A stretch of DNA of 64,000 nt, taken from assembly GCF_964204865.1 (NCBI RefSeq), contig NC_135263.1, positions 12,817,426-12,881,425 of the forward strand. The letters run 5' to 3'. The notes under the pieces are model-generated. The model was given only the letters and a program-made list of their open reading frames with translations, ran no database searches and was not told where the DNA came from. This document shows positions 49,803 to 63,624 of this stretch, in pieces. The stretch's first letter is position 1. Every line of letters begins with the position of its first letter. The translations under genes were made by a program, and so were the position numbers. This stretch comes from Styela clava. Its lineage: Eukaryota > Chordata > Ascidiacea > Stolidobranchia > Styelidae.

Positions 49803-52800
49803 GAGAAATACAAATAGAAAGGTTTCATTTTTCGACCCAAGTTATCTCTTTCAATCACTAATTTTCTTACGCTTCGTTTAAATTTGAAACATTACTATAA
49901 ACTGCGTCGTCACGATGTGCCTTTGCTGCATGCTTTCATGAATCATTCTATCTGTATGTATAGTATTTTCGTTATAAATATGTCAATACCAAAACCATTT
50001 CTAGCAACAACAACACTAGTGTTATAATATGCGGAAGTATATATATCATGAGCTGACGTTAAAAATAAAGTAGAATTTAACTTGCTATTTACAAACCAAT
50101 CTAAACTAAATCAACTAACCAATATTCGGTTTTTCATTTCCATGGACTGTCTGGTATTCATGCACAACAAAAAATCATAATCTGTTGAATTTTATGTATA
50201 TGGCCGTTGTCATGCGTTTACATAGGGAATAAAAAATAAACATCTGTAGAAGCAAGAAACTGCTGTACCTGATGTTCCTGTTGGACCTCAATCTTGACAT
50301 CGGGTAAAAAAACGTAAATGAATTGCCACAGATAGAAGGTAATAATTTTATCAGATATTAAATATTGCAAACTACAGTACCTATTAGAACTGCTTCCAAT
50401 CTAGCCTGCTAATATTTGGATTTGATTGTTTAAGTAATTAATAGCGAATCGTCTTCATCGATTTTTTTACAAGAGGTGTTCAATTTCAGAAGATACAAAA
50501 GTAAGATGCATGCTGAATTGTTTTAGTAAATATAGCCACATCATAATTGTCTTCTGTAAACAATGTTTATGCCTTCGAAACACCAACGGATTCTTTAACC
50601 CTCCGTATAGGCTTTACCAGAATAGCTTACTTCGATGTAACTACATAACGGACTGATTTTTATTAGACGAACTATGATTTTTGCACCATTGCAGCTTATA
50701 ACTAAAAAACATTCTCCGAGCTCCAATGCAGGTTTGATATAATGTAAGGTATGTGGCGGAATAAAATACCCCGTTCCCATTTATTAGCATTTTAGCGCGA
50801 ACGCGTATTGATAAGTGTACTTTTACACCATAGAAAAATGTGAAAAATTTAAACACGCTAGTTTAAATTATTTGAAATTTTTTTTAGAATATAAATTATT
50901 CAAAAAATTCTTAAGAAAGCAATCCATGGTACTTAAAAAACTAACACACTTTTTCGAATAATCTAAAGCTTTTCTGTTCAACAATATCCTACCAAAATCA
51001 TTACTCCGTGGGTGAATACGATACAACTATATGTTTTTAGAACAACACATTCAAGCTTTGTAATGAAACGAAAATTGCAAATGCGCTTTTTCTATAAAGA
51101 ATTTTTTTTATATTACATCTCACGCGAACTATCCCATACGGATTCGCACGAGTTGACTAGAATATTACACCCAAGTCCTAATTCAGAACGACCAACATTC
51201 ATCGATTCTGCAATAATCATGCATGAGATGGTAATAAATTTAACTTATTAAGCTTGATTCATGTACATTCCGAACTTGATAAAAAAAAATTGTCAATACC
51301 AGTCACCATGTTTATCCATCTATTGTTGATCCGTAACATTCATAATCCTATATATTATCTTTTCATAACCGTTTATATGAAGCTGTATTGTATTTTTGTC
51401 ATGGATGTATGGCTCAATGCTCCACAATGATAGCTTGGTATAAAATATTACAATATATCAGCAATAGCGTACGTAGTCTGCAAATGGCGATCACCATCCT
51501 TTGCATAATACGACATCCACTATCTCCAAATGCGACCCCAAATGTTGATTTATTCACAATCCGTAAGACTCCAGCAATAAGATACACATCACCCAAAAAG
51601 AAGTGTCGAATATTTATGTGCTTCTGTTTTATAACATTTACTTCTGGAACGGTTCAGTATCCAAAATCAAGTCAGATGTGGTACAGATTATTCTGGAATG
51701 ATTGATATCTTGCAACACCAACCAACAACGTTTTTTTATGATATTAGTTTTATTTTTACACGACTTATGTGTTTTGAAACACTATAATATGTCAGTGCCT
51801 ATATTTTTTAAATGTTCACTTGATAAGGTTATATTCTGCAAAAAGAGAAGACTAGTGGCCAAATTATTGGAAAGTTTCACCCTTCATATTTACTTTTCAT
51901 GGACATTTGATATCATAATTATTTTACAATTTTAAAATTGATTTTATGCCCGCTCAAATCATGATATCAAACAAGTTGCTATTCACGAGTGACGAAGCCT
52001 TCACCATTTAGCCTTTTATTGTTCGTTTAAAACTGTAATGATAAATCAAAACTGGTATTTAGTCATTATTATGGAATACATATATTGTATCGATATACAA
52101 TTTTAATATAAAGAAATTTGATTTACATGTTTTATAATGGCCACTATCCATATACTGGCTTTCAATACATATTTCTTTACGGTTGACAAATCAACTATCA
52201 GTGAATATTTTTAGTTTGATGCCACGCCCAGATTTCATGACTTACTTTACGCACCATTAGAGTGCAATTAATTTTTGGAGTATTGAGAAAAAGTATATAT
52301 ATATACATATTGAAAATTATTGAAATATCATAGAAACCTTTTGAAATGCTGATGCTCGAATGATTGCGAACAGATGTATCAAAAAATGGGACAATTGCAT
52401 GGCTATAGTTCATTTGAATTGCATGGTTGGTTTGCTTATCGAATAAATTTACCTGTTATATGAAATTCCAATCTATAAATTTGGACGAATGGCAGAATGT
52501 AAAATCACCATGCATACGTGACATATTTTCTAGTAACTGTTCGTCATAATACACGAATTTTTTTCACGAGGTCGCTGCAAAATGGACTAGAGCTCGTTAT
52601 GAGTGAGAAACCTTTATCAAAATTTCAGTCTAAAGATGAGGTTCGTTTAACATTTCTATGTAAAAATTTGAAATACAGTGTATCCCGAAGTTGTGACTGT
52701 TTGTACCAGCGTATAGAAATTTTATTTTTATAAAACATATTTGTTGCCTTGTTACAAAACACCAAATTACAAAATTAAGACTGTTGAACCTCTTCATATA

Positions 52801-54366
52801 GTTGTTTTGATTCTTGCTGCAATATCCTTACTGCCATTACACACTACACCTAAAATACGGGGAAATAACTATTCAGCCCTTAGACATGGGAAATCATTAC
52901 GCTTCTACATTTTTACTTCTGCAGCAATTCTCTTTGTGCTCGGGTAACAAGACTCCAAGCCCTTCTTTCAGCGAATTACAGACGAGAGAGCAATGCCAAA
53001 AATTTATGGACAAAAAGGGTATGAGAAAAATGTTGGACACTTAGTGGAAAACCCCAAAAGGCGCTTTTCTCTTTGATTACTGGGCCAATTTCTTCAAAAT
53101 TTTCACTGGTTTGAGATGGATTTTTTTTTCTAGAAGGCTATTATTTTATATTTCAAATATTTCTGTTAGCGCTGTGGGATTCGTTTTTGTATTTTTGGAT
53201 TTGGACTCGTAATGAATTTGTTTTTATGCTAGCACTCTTCTTTTAGTTCTTTTGATAACGTGCTCATCAAACGTCGGTGGTTCCCGTGTAACGTAACTCT
53301 TGCTTTGCTAATGTTTGTTCATGGGGAAGGGCGAACAGCGCCGTACTTGGTGTTACTACAGCTGTGAGTCGGACCATCTTGCAATTTCAATTCACGCTGT
53401 CACAAGGCAGGAACTTCTAAATATTGGGCAGTTCTGGTACCGTAATACAGCGCGCTGACACTGAACTAACTCCTAACTGTCTCATAAAAGCAGGGCTTGC
53501 ACTCACTGTTATAACTAATGCCTTTTAATGTTGCTGCTTTTTTGGAATCGGTAAACTGTGCCGTACTGAGTAAGACACTGTAACATAGCCATGTAGCTGT
53601 TTCACTTTTCAGTTTCGTTCAGAATACACTATTTCAGTGAATTGATGATAAAATATTTCGTATGGTCATACGTGTCCATATATTTGAGCATAGCTCTCTC
53701 GATTTCATATCAACAAGAACAAGAAAAGCAGTTTTGCATGGCACAAAATGAGGATTTATGAAGGTTCACGTAGTATCGATAGAACAAAATATTACCCTTA
53801 TTATTTAAATTGTATTTCATGTATCATATCCTCCAAGCTTTTCTAAATATGGAAATTGCGTCAAATATTAGCTACTGCCTCAGCATCTACCAACATGTTG
53901 GCGAAATACTTTCGTCGCTTCTATATTTCGTCGGTAACCTTCGTCAGTAAAGTTATATTTTTGAATTCTACTCTTTCTTTTGTTTGATCACAGAGCATTC
54001 ACATACAGGGCATTCACTCTGGGAAACAATTAGACTATGTGTTTAGCATTTCAAACCTATCCCACAATCATCACACTAGTTTGTATCAATAATATACCAT
54101 TGGATCACGTATTTATTCATGCTCTTTATAGGTTCCAAGAAAATGAATGTCAAATTAGATATTAGGTAGATATTATGAGCTTCTGCAATTATATTCATCA
54201 GTACAACATGAGCCACACGTTTATACTAAGTAGAAACTGATTAATAATACTCACTACACAAACACCGAACATTGATAAACATGAAAAACTACATTCGACA
54301 TATTCTGAATAATATATTTGAATCATGATTGTGAATACCTATTCGAGTATTGCTAATAGCTGATAC
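49803..54366. other. Intergenic stretch, no gene seen
   Basis: AT-rich sequence between two CAP genes. Several short open frames show no recognisable motif. A dispersed repeat copy at about 53061-53175 is listed separately, and the stretch to about 53.5 kb after it is more GC-rich and probably also repeat-derived. Confidence 0.4.
53061..53175 (+). repeat. Dispersed repeat, copy 2 (first copy near 3081)
   Basis: See the copy at 3081-3195. The shared core includes ACTGGGCCAATTTCTTCAAA versus ACTGGACCAATTGCTTTGAA, and the following TTTTCA(C/G)TGGTT. Same strand, non-coding. Confidence 0.55.
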
Positions 54367-54372
54367 TTTATT
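54367..54372 (-). terminator. Polyadenylation signal AATAAA (minus strand)
   Basis: TTTATT on the plus strand begins 18 bases past the stop codon of the minus-strand gene ending at 54390. The 3' UTR would be very short. Confidence 0.45.
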
Positions 54373-54389
54373 AGCCAGTTTAAACATTT

Positions 54390-57300
54390 TTAGTTGACTT
54401 TTTCTTTAAACTGATCCGGAATATTTCCTTTCGGTTGATATAGAGCAATAACGTATGTTTCTCCTTCTTTGTTTGATGCCACACCCACTCCAATTTTCTC
54501 GCTTCCACTCCACACAAGCTGAGTGAAGTTTTCTATACAAAACACAACACGAAGGTTATGGGGAAATATAAACATAATATTGAGTCAATCAGAAAACCGA
54601 AGTTGAAAATAATTTTCTATCAATATTCAAAGCAGATTAATATTATTATAAAGCAGTTAATATTATAAAATCCAATGCAAATGTTTAGGCAGTTATCAGT
54701 TCTCAAGATGGAAAATCGGGATCCACACTGTAATAATAATGTAGTTCATAGTTGAACGAAAGAAAAAAAAAGAACTTATCGTGCGATCTAGCCCTTAATA
54801 TATTTAAAAGATCAAACTGTTTATATTCAATGCTTCGAAACTCCAATGCTTTTTATGGGCTCGATATATAGAATAAACCATAAAATTTCTTACTATTCGA
54901 ATCATTTGAAATTGGATTGATGTAATCGTATTCCTCGTTTTCATCGTACCATATCAAAGCAATTTCATCACCTTAATAAATTAGGTTTAAACGTATTCAA
55001 CATACAAAAATTTTAACGAAGAAAATATTAATGTAGATGCAGTGATATAACATATAGTATTGTGTTGATAAAAATATATGTTCAATTATTATCAACACAT
55101 TCATTATTAGGACGCCCTTCAGTCTGCTTATAGTTTTGTACTGTTGTACTACTACTAACTAGTCAAATTACAATTTATGTTAGACGATTTCTTTCATAAT
55201 ATCTACAAAAACTATATATTTTACCTCTTGGTCTGGGCATATTAACAGCAAGAGTTTGTCCACAATTGTTATCCGAATAATCAATTAGTTGATCGTTCTT
55301 CAGCATCTTTAACGCATGTTTCTGTGCATCTTTAGTCAACTCCTTGCTGGTTTTAAGCCTGTTTAATAAGTAAGATTATCAGTAAATATGTTACTATATT
55401 GTCTTAGACTTAATTATACAGAGCATTCAATAGGATATTGACATCATCTGAAGCCTGCATAAGGTTTCTAATTTGAATGCGTAGACATGATACTCATGTA
55501 GGTTCTTTTAACCTTTTTTTTTTGTATTTCTTGGAAATTTGTTTAGGTTTCCAACATAAAAAATTTTTAACAACAACATTTAAAAAATGAATATTATACA
55601 TATATATTTGATTTTCATCTCTTTGTTTTTCTCATGTTTATAAATTTATGGGTTTTATTCGCAATACAACTATGGCAAGAAAATGTTGAGATACGTTTTT
55701 TATCACTGAAATTTGAATGTTAATTTAAGCAATTTAACCAGATTACAACTATTTGTATTTATTTTACAATTGTACAACTCTATATCTTCTGTTTAACACA
55801 CGATGTAATCAAAATTGAAAACTGACGACCTAATGCATATACATTTGGGAATAAAAATTGAAGGTTTTAACTTCGATAGAATTTACTTTGGCGCTCCGTG
55901 TCCTCTGCGAAATCTGTTGATTTGCTTCAACATACTTTTACGAAAAGATTTCGCTTCAAGTTTTGACATATCGTTCACTCCATCATGTATGTCTTCATCA
56001 CTATCGCTATCTTCTTCCTCGTCGTCAACTAAAAATCAAAATTATTTTTTACGTCTTCCAAGCCGCTGTTATAAAAATGTGACAAGATATATACTTCTTC
56101 TATCAATAAAATTGAGACATTTAAATCTATCATGAATAGTTCATATTGGTGTTTTTTTTTCAAGTAAATATCAAAATTTCTTTTCTGAGTGTTCATGAAA
56201 TTTGTCATTTTTAATTTTCAGTCTAGCTTTTACCAGATATTCATCTTAAATCGAATCCTAATCAGTTGATCATAAACGGAAATATAAGGAAATGGTTCCC
56301 CGGTCGAAATATCTCGTAAATGAATATATATATAGAGTTCAATTGTGAAAGCGGACGATATATTTAGAGCCATCAAATCATGCTTGTAATGAGGTATTTT
56401 TATTAACGTGCTCGTATTAACCTCCTCATTTATGTAAACAGCATGAAATATTGCGTTATTACGGAGCATAGGCTTTTAAAATATCGAAGATACATGTCAT
56501 CGACATGCTATGTTACAACCATTAAATTACCTTTAATGTGAGTGAATTTATTTTTGAAATAAGTGCCTTACTTTCATCACCATCCAATACTTCAACTTCC
56601 CATCTAGATGATGTAGAAGAACTCCATCCTCCACCAGGTGTTTCTACTACAGTTGTTGTAGTGATGATTGTTTTCTTCATCAAAACATCTAAATACCAAG
56701 AAAATATGATGAGATTAATTTCAATTACTTTCATCTTAATTTGGCACTGAATGTCGTCTCCTCATTTTTTTCATTTTGTTCTTCTAATCAATAAATCAAA
56801 GAGTAACAAATGGTCAAATACTGTATCTACCACGTTTAAGAATGATGTATTATAATTCAATAAATAATTATTTAAAATAGAAAATACTGTTTTGAGTAAA
56901 AATCTCTGTCTTTCTTGTTTCTGTCGTTCCTGGAGTTGGAGCGCCTGTAATTCAAGATAAAATATAAGGGATTAAGCATTTGCATTAAAGTACATCATAA
57001 AATAATCGCATCTAAGCCTTAAACATTTTGTGCGATTTGAGCAATAAATAAAAGAAAGGACTTTACTTTTCATGCAAATGCATATGCAAAAATTGGATAC
57101 GATTTTGCAGTGCAGCGCTAATATAATTAAGAGGTGAGCGTAGTATATGTTAAAGATATATTGGCATGAAGTTATCATACATGAACAGTTGACAGCTCTA
57201 CTCCTATATTCGCTATTTTCCATACGGTAGGGATTGTAAAATCAAAGAAATAATATCCAAGAAATGCTCTAACATCAGAGTCTAACATCAGATGCATGAA

Positions 57301-59026
57301 GATTTGGGAAATACTAACAATGTTCATTTTTGTAATGTGCTTATAGCCAAATCCTGATGGATGGAATACAACACTTTTTGTCTTAATTTTTTTTTTCCTT
57401 AGTTCCTAAAAAACATTATATTGTATGGAAAGTATTTCTAAAATTGTATCCACCTCGTTGTCCACCGATCAAAAAAGTTTACCAACCTGTGTCCGCTGGC
57501 AGCGTAACGTCTCGGCGCTCTCCTTCACCCTTGCCAGTTTCTTCGATATGTTTTTGCGGCAAATCTATTTTGGCCGACTTGGGTAAAACGTTTTCTTTAA
57601 ATTGCCCACCGACATTGCCTTGCGATGTGTAATTCCCACATGCATATATTCCTATTAGATAAAAAATTACTACAATCTAGATAGGTACCGATATATTTGC
57701 AATATCTCTACAGCTAACCGATCGTCTATGTTAGGTGAAAATGTATTGAATACAGAACTGTGAGAAATAAATTATCTACATTGAAATTACTCCTAGTGTT
57801 GTGTGAATAAAGACATTTCAAGTTTTTAAATAGATGCCGAATGGTGATTGTTGTTTCGTTGTTTATGTAAATATTTTTATATTAGGTTTTTAAGAAGCAT
57901 ATACACCTTAGAATGGCATATGACGCCCTCATTAAAGGTTGCATCATATTTCAATGAAATTTTACCATATGTCAACCAATATAGGCAATTATCGTAATAT
58001 TTATGATGGTTATGATCGTCGATATCATATTGTAATTGGAAAGGATATATCGGTGCACGTTTTCTACCAACTGTAGAAAAATTTAACTATAAATTATCTC
58101 CCAAGCATACTGTTCTTACTTCCATTTGGCGCTGTGGAGACTCCAAATCCAGCCTTTTCCGTGTTTTTCCAAACAATTTGAGTGAAATGACCTGTTCAGA
58201 AATATTTGTCAAATCAAAAACGTCCTTAAAAATTATTTTAGATTCTAATGACACAAATATGGAATTCATATTTCATCTTTCATTTCAAAAAACCAACAAG
58301 AGTATTAGGAGTTTGTTTTCCTAAATATAATATTTAGAAAGTTTTAATATTACCAAAAATGTAAGTATAATGACATATAAAATAACAATAATTTACTTAA
58401 TTAATATTGGGTTTTATATATTAATTTAAGCTCAAAAAATGATGGTAAATGAAATCATTTTTGTAACTACATATATATAGTATTGTTTAACGTAACCATA
58501 CTGATTTCACGATACAGAAGTCTCGTACCTACTGGTCTCCCATTGGCGGACTTATTCATAGAAAAACTGTAGTCATCTACTTCATCATACCACATCTTTG
58601 AGATTATGAATCCTGGAATAAAATTAATAAAATAAAACGAAAAAAAAAATTATTATAAACTTGCAAAATAGTATGTAATATATTTCAAATCGAATACCCA
58701 TTCACCTAGAATTGTAGTAAAATGGTATTATGACTTGAATATGTTTGATCAGTGATGGTTAGAAAAATATGTCAGAATTACTGATATAATCCAATTGAAT
58801 CAAAAAGGGACATACCATTGAAAGGGCGCCCCGATCTATACGCAATATTTTCGCCCAGACCATCTTTGTCTGAATGTTCCAGCTTTCCTATTTTAGTCAG
58901 TTGTTCAGCCCAGTGCTGAGCTTCTTTAGTCAAGTCCGGGTCCTTCTCCAATGGGCCCACGCCATGTGCTTTTCGGTAAGCGTTGTGAGCGTGAAAACAC
59001 TCATCTTCAAATTTTTGTGGATCCAT
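54390..59026 (-). CDS. Double CAP-domain GAPR-1-like protein (400 aa)
   Basis: Ten minus-strand exons: 59026-58816, 58612-58529, 58191-58120, 57651-57487, 56944-56888, 56688-56572, 56028-55887, 55358-55225, 54971-54894, 54532-54390. The frame closes at 400 aa. Exons 2, 3 and 8 have exactly the lengths of the paralogue at 44984 (84, 72 and 134). CAP1 has HAHNAYRKAHG, LEHSDKDGLGENIAY, MWYDEVDDYSF, GHFTQIVWKNTEKAGFGVS and YACGNYTSQGNV; the canonical cavity residues His51, Glu59, Glu81 and His100 are present. The linker has TPGTTETRKTE, MKKTIITTTTVVETPGGGW and an acidic block (DDEEEDSDSDEDIHDGVNDM). CAP2 (about 262-400) has LKQINRFRRGHGAP, CGQTLAVNM, IWYDENEEYDY, NFTQLVWSGSEKIGVGVASN and YVIALYQPKGN. 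Its two His and first Glu are replaced, while the Glu after WYD is kept. There is no signal peptide. Role unknown; GAPR-1 relatives bind membranes and lipids. Confidence 0.88.
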
Positions 59027-59056
59027 TACAAGCTTTAGGATTATTTTTTCTATGAA

Positions 59057-59059
59057 GCT
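59057..59059 (-). promoter_or_regulatory. Leader 3' splice site upstream of the 400-aa CAP gene
   Basis: On the minus strand TGTTTTTTCACAG precedes the exon, 31 bases before the ATG at 59026. It is the same arrangement as in the paralogue at 49783, so either a 5' UTR intron or spliced-leader addition is likely. Confidence 0.5.
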
Positions 59060-61407
59060 GTGAAAAAACATGAATTAAGATCAAATTTTTTTGGTCATTG
59101 TATACCGTACGAAGCATTTGCAGAAACTGTTTCTTTGTTGTCAAAAACTAAAATTTATGAAGCGAAAGATTTTCTTTAAGTCAACCTTACCCTTTCCTCT
59201 ACTTTTCGCGAATTATTTTATCGTTTTATCACCATCCGATCGCATACGCATTTGATCATGATGATACATATGCTATTGTAACAAAAAACACCAGGTGAGA
59301 CCGGAAGGTCCATTTCAACAATTTCCTCAATTAGTTCTCAGTGTAGTTTTTGTTCCTTTCCGCCGACGAATGAAGCGGACAATGGGAAAATTAGGAACCT
59401 ATTAAGTTGGAACCGACAACTTGTCTACCACGAAATCAAAAAAAATTAAAGAAATCATAAATGTTTTGAATGCAATTCTCTACAAGTGAAACTTTGTAGT
59501 ATCACGCAATTTGAGATATTTGTAGCGTCAGAAAAGTTACTTTCAACATCTTGGCCTCACCGCGAACCCGCTTTATATAACTATAAATTTTAATTCGTAT
59601 CTCAACCTCATTTTTGATGATAAATAATCTCTGTGATTGTAATCATTCAGTCGCAATCATACTCCTTCACAGAATCTATTTACACGTAAAGTATGCTCTC
59701 AATGCTAATGCCCAGTGTCCATCAGGTTTGCAGCATAAATAAACTTTTCGAGCTACCTCAAATCATTAAGTATATAAACTTTTTCAACGCGGGAAACCTC
59801 GTCACACTTGTTGACTAGTGGCACGATTGAAAATAAGCTTTGTATATTTATGTAAAGTGGTCAAAATGGCTGTTTAGGTCCATATGCACAATTTCACACA
59901 GCTGCTGTCCATATTTGTATTTAGAATCGAATAAGAAAGTTTGGATATTTTTCTTATTCTGAAATTATTCACTAATAATCGTAAATCAATTTTCGAATTG
60001 GTAACATATAGCTTATAGCTTCAAAAAAGAATTTTGCATTACTTCTACGAGTATGCTGATGTGTAACAATCAGAATATATATTAATTTTGTCACCACATT
60101 ATCACATTGATTTCCCCTTCCGTAAATGAAATAGAACAAATTAGAGAGCACATCGTCTAACACTGTTACGTATATTTATATTCGTATTACTTATACTCGT
60201 TATTTTGATGTAGAAGAATTGCCCGATTTATGGTGATGTTATGAAATATATATTTGTTAAAGACCGTAATTGTATCACAGAGAAACGGAGGTTTTTACAA
60301 CCACCCCAGAATATAACTTCTCTTTGTCGAGAGCTGTATGACTTTTCTTTACAAAAGTAGTATTCAATTGTACATTTGTCAAAATTCTAGGATTAGCCTA
60401 GAAGGCAGGAATCTTACGGATCAAATGACACTTGGGTGTGAGATATATCAATTTTTTCTCCCACAAAGAGCGAATCAAGTGTTGCAAACACGTCAATAAG
60501 ATTAGTAAAAAGGAGAAAATGTATTCCTAATGCTACTACACCCGTTTATGGAACAAACCACATATGCACGCAAAGATGATAATGCTATTAACTTAGTGGA
60601 TATTCTCACTTTTAGGTCTAATTAGAAAATTTGAATAAAATCAGTTCGTTTAATCAGCTTACAACATGGCGTTCATAAAACATAACTTTAGGCTTTCCTC
60701 AATCTGTACCAAAATGTACCTCAAAAAAATATTTCAAATTTTACTGAGTGTGCTCGTCAAGAATATTGCTAAGATGTTATTTACATATATCTCAGATGTC
60801 GGCAAAGAAACTTGAGAATTTTAAATAGGCTTAAAAGTGAAAAAGAAAGCACACTTTTTGGATTCAATATATAGATTGTAGTATATTTTCCCCATATGGT
60901 GTCATGGTTTCACATATCTAAAGCATATCTAAAGTGACAAAATTTATTGAATTTACGATAATATGTGGCTCATTCAAACGTGACTGATACAAGAATAATG
61001 TTATTGGAATACGACGCATGCGTAATCAACTCAATCAATTTTATTCGGTTATTTGGATCTATTGTAATTCTGATATTAATAGATTAATAAGCGTTTTTGT
61101 ATCCGCTTATTTTTCTGAATGTTATAGATACATGTATGTTCTGAAAAAAAATTGGAGCGTCATTAATATTTTATACAAATACAGCCTATTCATTCCGGGT
61201 AGGAAATGGTTTTACGCTTTGCACGGTAATAATATAATGAAAAAATTTCCAGTTATTTTGGGGATATCCAACAAAAAGCGGATGATTGATATCCGGTAAT
61301 GGTGATGTATATTTTTATCCGACATGATTTTTGAGAAATTTTTTCAAAACCATTGTATGTTTTATTTGATTAGAAATGCGCATAGTACATTTACTTTTTA
61401 ATGTATT

Positions 61408-61427
61408 ATGTTGATGTAATCAACCAT
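61408..61427. repeat. 20-bp repeat with palindromic core, copy 1
   Basis: ATGTTGATGTAATCAACCAT recurs exactly at 63480-63499. The core GTTGAT-GTA-ATCAAC is an inverted repeat around a 3-base centre. It could be a dimeric transcription-factor site or a fragment of a dispersed repeat. Confidence 0.6.
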
Positions 61428-63479
61428 ATTGATTTTTTTTTATTTATTTATTTTTTTGACTTACGGTAGATCATTTGACGGACCAAAATACACACACACT
61501 GACATTCTAAGAGACCGTAAGATATACCAACGTGGACGATATTACTATCACCTCCCCGGTGAATTTCTAATCTTAATTTCAAGAAAAGTTGAAATCATTG
61601 CAATTTTTTTAATGTTTGCCGAAGTTTTCAATATAGATCACAATTTACGACTCTCTACTCCATTAATGGTCAAGTAACGTTAAAAGGTTACATTTTATAT
61701 ATATATATACATATAAACATTTTAATACGTGGTTCAGACTCGGGTATTCAACAAATTTATGTCTATAGGGCACAAATATAGTCGGTCATTCAAAAATCAG
61801 GGCTTCATAAATATGCAGTAAAATAAAGTCATCAAGATGGCATAACAAAATGTCTAACCTCAAACATAAGATATAAAAATTGTCATGCATTTCATATTTT
61901 CTGCAGAAATGTATTTGGGGATTAGTAGATGTACTAGACCTCGACTGTATTACACGGAGGCGAGAGATGAGTAAGCAACACGATCTACATCCGATTCGAT
62001 ATTTAAATGGGGGACTTTTAGCGCAACGTTGTTAGTGTGAGCCAAAATCGTCAATTGAAAATAAAATGACACAAATAGCAAAGATTTGTGCAGGAAAACC
62101 TATACTAATGTTCTATGAACGCCATGTTGTGAGTTAAATCCGTATGTGGTCTATTCTCTATTGCATAAACAGCGCAGTAGTATTAAGAATACATTCTCTC
62201 CTTTTAGCTAATCTTATTGACCTATTTTCAACACCTGATTCGTTCGTTTTGTGAGAATATTTGATTCCACTCACTTCAAAGTGTCATTTAATCCGTAAAA
62301 TCTTTGCCTTCCGTAAGGCCTGATTCTAGAATTTTGACAAGAGGACAATTGAATACTATTTTTGAATCGAATCGTTGAAATACTTAACGTCATAATATAA
62401 ACGTAAAAAATATGTTTTTGTCTTATTGACTTGACGCAAGGGGGGACGTTTACGTGTGTCTTATTTTATATCTTCCTGCCAAACTGTGCAATAGGTAGCT
62501 TTGGAATTATTTTTGAAATATATTTTTCCTATTTTTGTGGTCTAATATAAAATCAAATGGTCGGCGATGTTAGCTTTGGTTGCAAGCCAGCTCTTTATCC
62601 ATATGCTTCTATTATTAATTTCAAGCATCTATTCAACACAGATTTCCTTATAATGTCGCGTTATGTAACCATCTGGAGCCAAAGATAAAATCAAAATTCT
62701 TTGATTTCAATCTGAAAAAAACCTAGTTTTGACTAAGATAAGTTCCCATAATTACAGAAAATGTTTGCCGTATATTGTACAATGCGCTTGTGCAAATGGT
62801 AGAGAGTTGCCACTTGTCCACACGGTATCATACAGATACAGCTGCTAACAGTTTCATGTAAAGATTCCATATCCACATATTATGGAGTTATTTTGTTTTC
62901 GAGTTGGTTGCCAAGTTTGCTCCCAGCTAAACTCTGTCCCTTTTAGTAAAACTTTTCTTTTAACTGCGCGTAGTGTACTAGATTTCAGAAAGATATAGAT
63001 AAAATGACAGCTTAAGTTGATCTTTTTCATATTTTGTGTTATAATAAATTGATATAAATATGCCTATTTATCAGGCATGAGAAGATGTATACTAGTGATA
63101 AGCATGTTTTATTTCTGCGTGAAACAAAAACTTCTACATATATTTCTGATTTATAAACCGAAAAGCGTATATATATATATGTTTTATCATCCCATGAGAA
63201 TGGTGTATATAATATCAGATTACTGTATAGTTGGTAACCCTTCACGATATGATAACTAGCGGAAAAAAGGTGACATTTTGTAAATATGATCCGTAATACA
63301 TCACTCATGTCTATTTTGAGATCTTATGCGATCGATCACATAATTTCAACTCTATATTGTATGTACTAAGTATGAGAAGTACACGTCAATTATTAAAAGC
63401 ATAACTAATTAAAAATTCGACAAAAATGGATTGAACTCGATATCGAATCTGAGTATTAAAAATGCATGTATTCGATTCG

Positions 63480-63499
63480 ATGTTGATGTAATCAACCAT
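63480..63499. repeat. 20-bp repeat with palindromic core, copy 2
   Basis: Exact second occurrence of the sequence at 61408-61427, in the same orientation 2072 bases away. The flanks are not obviously related. Confidence 0.6.
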
Positions 63500-63624
63500 A
63501 ATGCCTTATGTGACACCCTGTCGCAATGTCATGGCCGTGAGCCAAATACATTGTCATTTGGAAGTAAAATGGCATTGAAAATGTAACAAAGTGATACAGA
63601 AGCTGAGTGATGAGATCGTTTTTT

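Larger units (their letters stand above)
59060..63624. other. Intergenic stretch, no gene seen
   Basis: No exon with recognisable motif on either strand. A 20-bp sequence with a palindromic core occurs at 61408-61427 and again at 63480-63499. Confidence 0.4.
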
